In this document: in pieces, positions 61,846 to 64,000 of the stretch
How positions within the stretch are numbered: position 1 is the stretch's first letter
Layout of the letters: each line of letters begins with the position of its first letter
DNA from: Streptococcus macedonicus ACA-DC 198
GTDB taxonomy: Bacteria; Bacillota; Bacilli; Lactobacillales; Streptococcaceae
Length of the DNA stretch: 64,000 bases
Direction: 5' to 3'
NCBI GenBank assembly: GCA_000283635.1
Contig: HE613569.1
Coordinates: 1,885,501-1,949,500 of the forward strand
Position numbers and translations under genes: made by a program
The notes under the pieces: model-generated
The model's input: the letters and a program-made list of their open reading frames with translations, nothing else
Told to the model about the DNA's origin: nothing
The model's database searches: none

Positions 61846-63999
61846 TTATTGCTTGGTAGGTCGATTGACTTTTTTTGATTGTTCTTCATTGTCAGGCGTT
61901 ACCTGTTTGCTTTCCTCTTTAGCTTTTTGCAAACTTTGATAAAATGGGTTTGCTGCTTTGGATAATTCTCGTTTTTGACTTTCAGTTAGTTTTTCATCTT
62001 TTGAAACTGTTAGGCTTTGATATTTTTCTAAATACTTATCAATACGTTTCATAAGAGAACTTGCTTCTTCTTGAACAATTTCAAGCTGTGCTTTTAGATT
62101 TTCTAGTCCATCTGGTTCTTGTGACCAAGAAGCAAGATAGGCAAATGAGTCATTACTTGTATCAAAACCTAAATGATTAGATACAACATAAGCAATTGAC
62201 TCAGCTTGTAATTCTTTTGAAGAACGTGTCAATTTACCTTCAAAACGTTCCGTTAAACTCTTCTTATTGTGTAATTCAGAATGTGCCATTTCATGAATTA
62301 GGGTTGAAAGAGTTTGTTCGTAAGTCATCCCTTTTTTAATTGTGATTTCATTTGTTTTAGGACTGTAAGAACCATCTGATTTTTCAAGTTCTCTAAAACG
62401 AATTGGAATACCATTTTCTTTTTGAGAAATATCCCTTAATGAGCGGTAAACATTTTGATAATACTCTTTAGTAATTTGGCTAGGAATGACTTCACCCATT
62501 TTAGGTAAATTCAATTCTTTACCTTTTACAGGTGATACTTGACTAATATCAAAAACAGGAACAGGTTTAAAGTAGGTAATAGTTTCTTTTTCTCCCGTTT
62601 CAGAATTAATAATAGGGTTGCCATCAACATCTTTTTTAATTACTGTGATTGGTGCTTGAACATAAAGAGCTTTTTCACCTTTATTAACATGACCGTTTCG
62701 CTTCTTCCACTCATTAAAAGAGGCAACCATACTAGCTTTAGGTAATTGAGCTTTTATTAACCTAATGTTTCTTGCTGAATAATTGTTGAAGTGTGACATC
62801 CCTTCAAGATAGTTCTTATAGTTGTCACTATCAAAATAATCTTTAATACCTTCCTGTAAATGTTGATTAAGTGCTGCTGTATTTTTGGCTTTAATCATTT
62901 CTGATAATGTTAAGTCACGTTTATTCATTTCTTCTTTTCGACTGTCTGGCGTATCTGATGGATTAGTGGCATCCGTACCACTAGCTTTTTCAACGCTATC
63001 TAAAATACCATCTCCATCTGTATCTGGACTGTATGGATTAGTACCTAATGCAATTTCTTCATCATCTGTTAGACCATCACCGTCAGAATCCTGCACTTTT
63101 TGATTTTCTTCTTGTATCTTGTTGACCCATACTTCTTTATAAAAATCTGAATTTTCATCTAGAAGATTATCTGCTCGTGCTGCCTTAACAATAACATCAA
63201 AATTATTGTCATATCTTTCAGCATATTCAAAGTATTTGTCCCAAGCAGGATATAAGTTTTCTGAAATGTTTTTTCTGTTGTCTTTTCCGACTCGTGCACC
63301 AACATTGTAGACGGCATCTAAGACTTTTGAAAAATCTTCAGCTGTCAATTCTCTTTCAGCTACCTTAACAGCTTTTTCAGGTGCTAGCTCTTGTTCAAGG
63401 AATTTGTAAATTTCTTCATTTCTTTCCAAACCATCACCTATATCAAGACGTTCTTGTTGTACTACTTTATTATCTTGAATTTTATTAAAGTAGAATTTAT
63501 AATAGCCTTCACCTTCACCATTTAAACTTGCTAGATACAAACGATAATCATAATCTTTAATGCGTTCAAGTAATTCTTCTGTCAGACCTGCACCTGTAAA
63601 ACTAGGAATTTCTACATTACCTGATAAATTAGTTTCATTAAATTCAATAACCCATTCAGCTTTTGGGACTGTATTTGATAAGTCTTCAAGTTGTCCATTT
63701 TTAACAATTGATAACATTTTTTCACCACCATCTTTGATAACTTCTTCATTAACAGATAAGATTTTAAATTCTCCATCTTTCTCACCAATGATACCTAAAA
63801 CATCTTTGTTATTTGCCATCGACAATTCAGATTCTAGCTTATTAGTAACTTTCATTAATGAAGCTGGAAGATACTCACCATCAACATTTCTAAAAGCAAT
63901 CAAAACATCCTTGTCTTCAGTACGAATAGCTTTACCTAAGTCCAATCGGTGCATACGTTCAACATCTGATAAATCGTCAAATATAAAACTATTAGAGTC
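61846..63999 (-). CDS. ArdC/LtrC-like plasmid protein with metalloprotease motif (5' end outside window)
   Basis: The frame is open to the window edge, so the N-terminus is missing; 717 codons including the stop are visible. Order: an N-terminal region of unknown fold; TSP3-like Asp-rich repeats (DSDGDGLTDDEEIALGTNP, DTDGDGILDSVEKASGTD) near 62,945-63,090; an ArdC-N-like ssDNA-binding region (FNNYSARNIRLIKAQLP, GHVNKGEKALYVQAP); a zinc-peptidase motif HEMAHSELH near 62,280 with the downstream ELQAESIAYVVSNHLG; and a Lys/Glu-rich tail. The layout matches plasmid LtrC-like proteins associated with transfer. A role in protecting entering DNA from restriction is known for ArdC but only inferred here. 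Confidence 0.8.
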   Translation of the reverse strand, partial: DSNSFIFDDLSDVERMHRLDLGKAIRTEDKDVLIAFRNVDGEYLPASLMKVTNKLESELSMANNKDVLGIIGEKDGEFKILSVNEEVIKDGGEKMLSIVKNGQLEDLSNTVPKAEWVIEFNETNLSGNVEIPSFTGAGLTEELLERIKDYDYRLYLASLNGEGEGYYKFYFNKIQDNKVVQQERLDIGDGLERNEEIYKFLEQELAPEKAVKVAERELTAEDFSKVLDAVYNVGARVGKDNRKNISENLYPAWDKYFEYAERYDNNFDVIVKAARADNLLDENSDFYKEVWVNKIQEENQKVQDSDGDGLTDDEEIALGTNPYSPDTDGDGILDSVEKASGTDATNPSDTPDSRKEEMNKRDLTLSEMIKAKNTAALNQHLQEGIKDYFDSDNYKNYLEGMSHFNNYSARNIRLIKAQLPKASMVASFNEWKKRNGHVNKGEKALYVQAPITVIKKDVDGNPIINSETGEKETITYFKPVPVFDISQVSPVKGKELNLPKMGEVIPSQITKEYYQNVYRSLRDISQKENGIPIRFRELEKSDGSYSPKTNEITIKKGMTYEQTLSTLIHEMAHSELHNKKSLTERFEGKLTRSSKELQAESIAYVVSNHLGFDTSNDSFAYLASWSQEPDGLENLKAQLEIVQEEASSLMKRIDKYLEKYQSLTVSKDEKLTESQKRELSKAANPFYQSLQKAKEESKQVTPDNEEQSKKVNRPTKQ

Positions 64000-64000
64000 A

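Overview
The window looks like Streptococcus, probably the bovis/equinus complex, although species rank is inference. The low-GC DNA carries a dlt operon in the order dltX-dltA-dltB-dltC-dltD, an ntp-type V-ATPase cluster, rpmH, a YSIRK-like/LPXTG surface protein, and many insertion sequences (IS) and plasmid genes of the kind shared with enterococci and lactococci.

Layout. (1) 1-9.4 kb is chromosomal: the dlt operon (D-alanylation of teichoic acids; dltD runs off the left edge), a small membrane protein, a CsbD-like stress protein, a wrecked V-ATPase operon (only ntpB and ntpD intact), rpmH, and a promoter-plus-hairpin unit that looks like a small RNA. (2) 9.4-11.3 kb holds an ISLre2-family transposase and the C-terminal half of a fic gene. 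(3) 11,341-55,592 is a 44-kb block bounded by inverted copies of one IS end and flanked by the 5-bp direct repeat AGTTT; it splits fic. It contains two nearly identical IS3-family elements, a tcrYAZB-like copper-resistance operon (tcrA frameshifted, tcrY probably without a normal start), fragments of hsdR, acr3 and plasmid genes, a broken mobilisation module, a group II intron behind a terminator, an intact ubiB-like gene with a small partner, nested IS debris, a surface-protein gene of about 7,960 codons, and a SEFIR/TIR-like gene. (4) 55.6-64 kb is a plasmid or mobilisable-element backbone: the N-terminal half of fic, an RHH protein with a ParA gene (interrupted by a stop) among AT-rich repeats, a serine resolvase, a membrane protein, relaxase plus MobC with an oriT-like stretch, and an ArdC/LtrC-like protein that runs off the right edge.

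The two strongest observations are these. First, the fic halves at 56,003-55,593 and 11,335-10,922 rejoin exactly in frame, giving a 274-codon reading frame, if the 44-kb block and one AGTTT copy are removed. This implies that region 4 and the fic C-terminus were once contiguous. Second, the surface-protein gene contains about 48.3 head-to-tail copies of a 393-bp unit (18,987 bp) that I could not tell apart at the nucleotide level. Each encodes a 131-residue Ig-like domain followed by an Asp-rich thrombospondin-type-3-like linker.

Much of the window is decaying. There is a deletion fusion, a damaged Walker A motif and a nonsense codon in the V-ATPase; nonsense codons in parA and a relaxosome gene; and several one-base frameshifts in homopolymers, some of which could be sequencing errors. 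No tRNA, rRNA or CRISPR array was seen.
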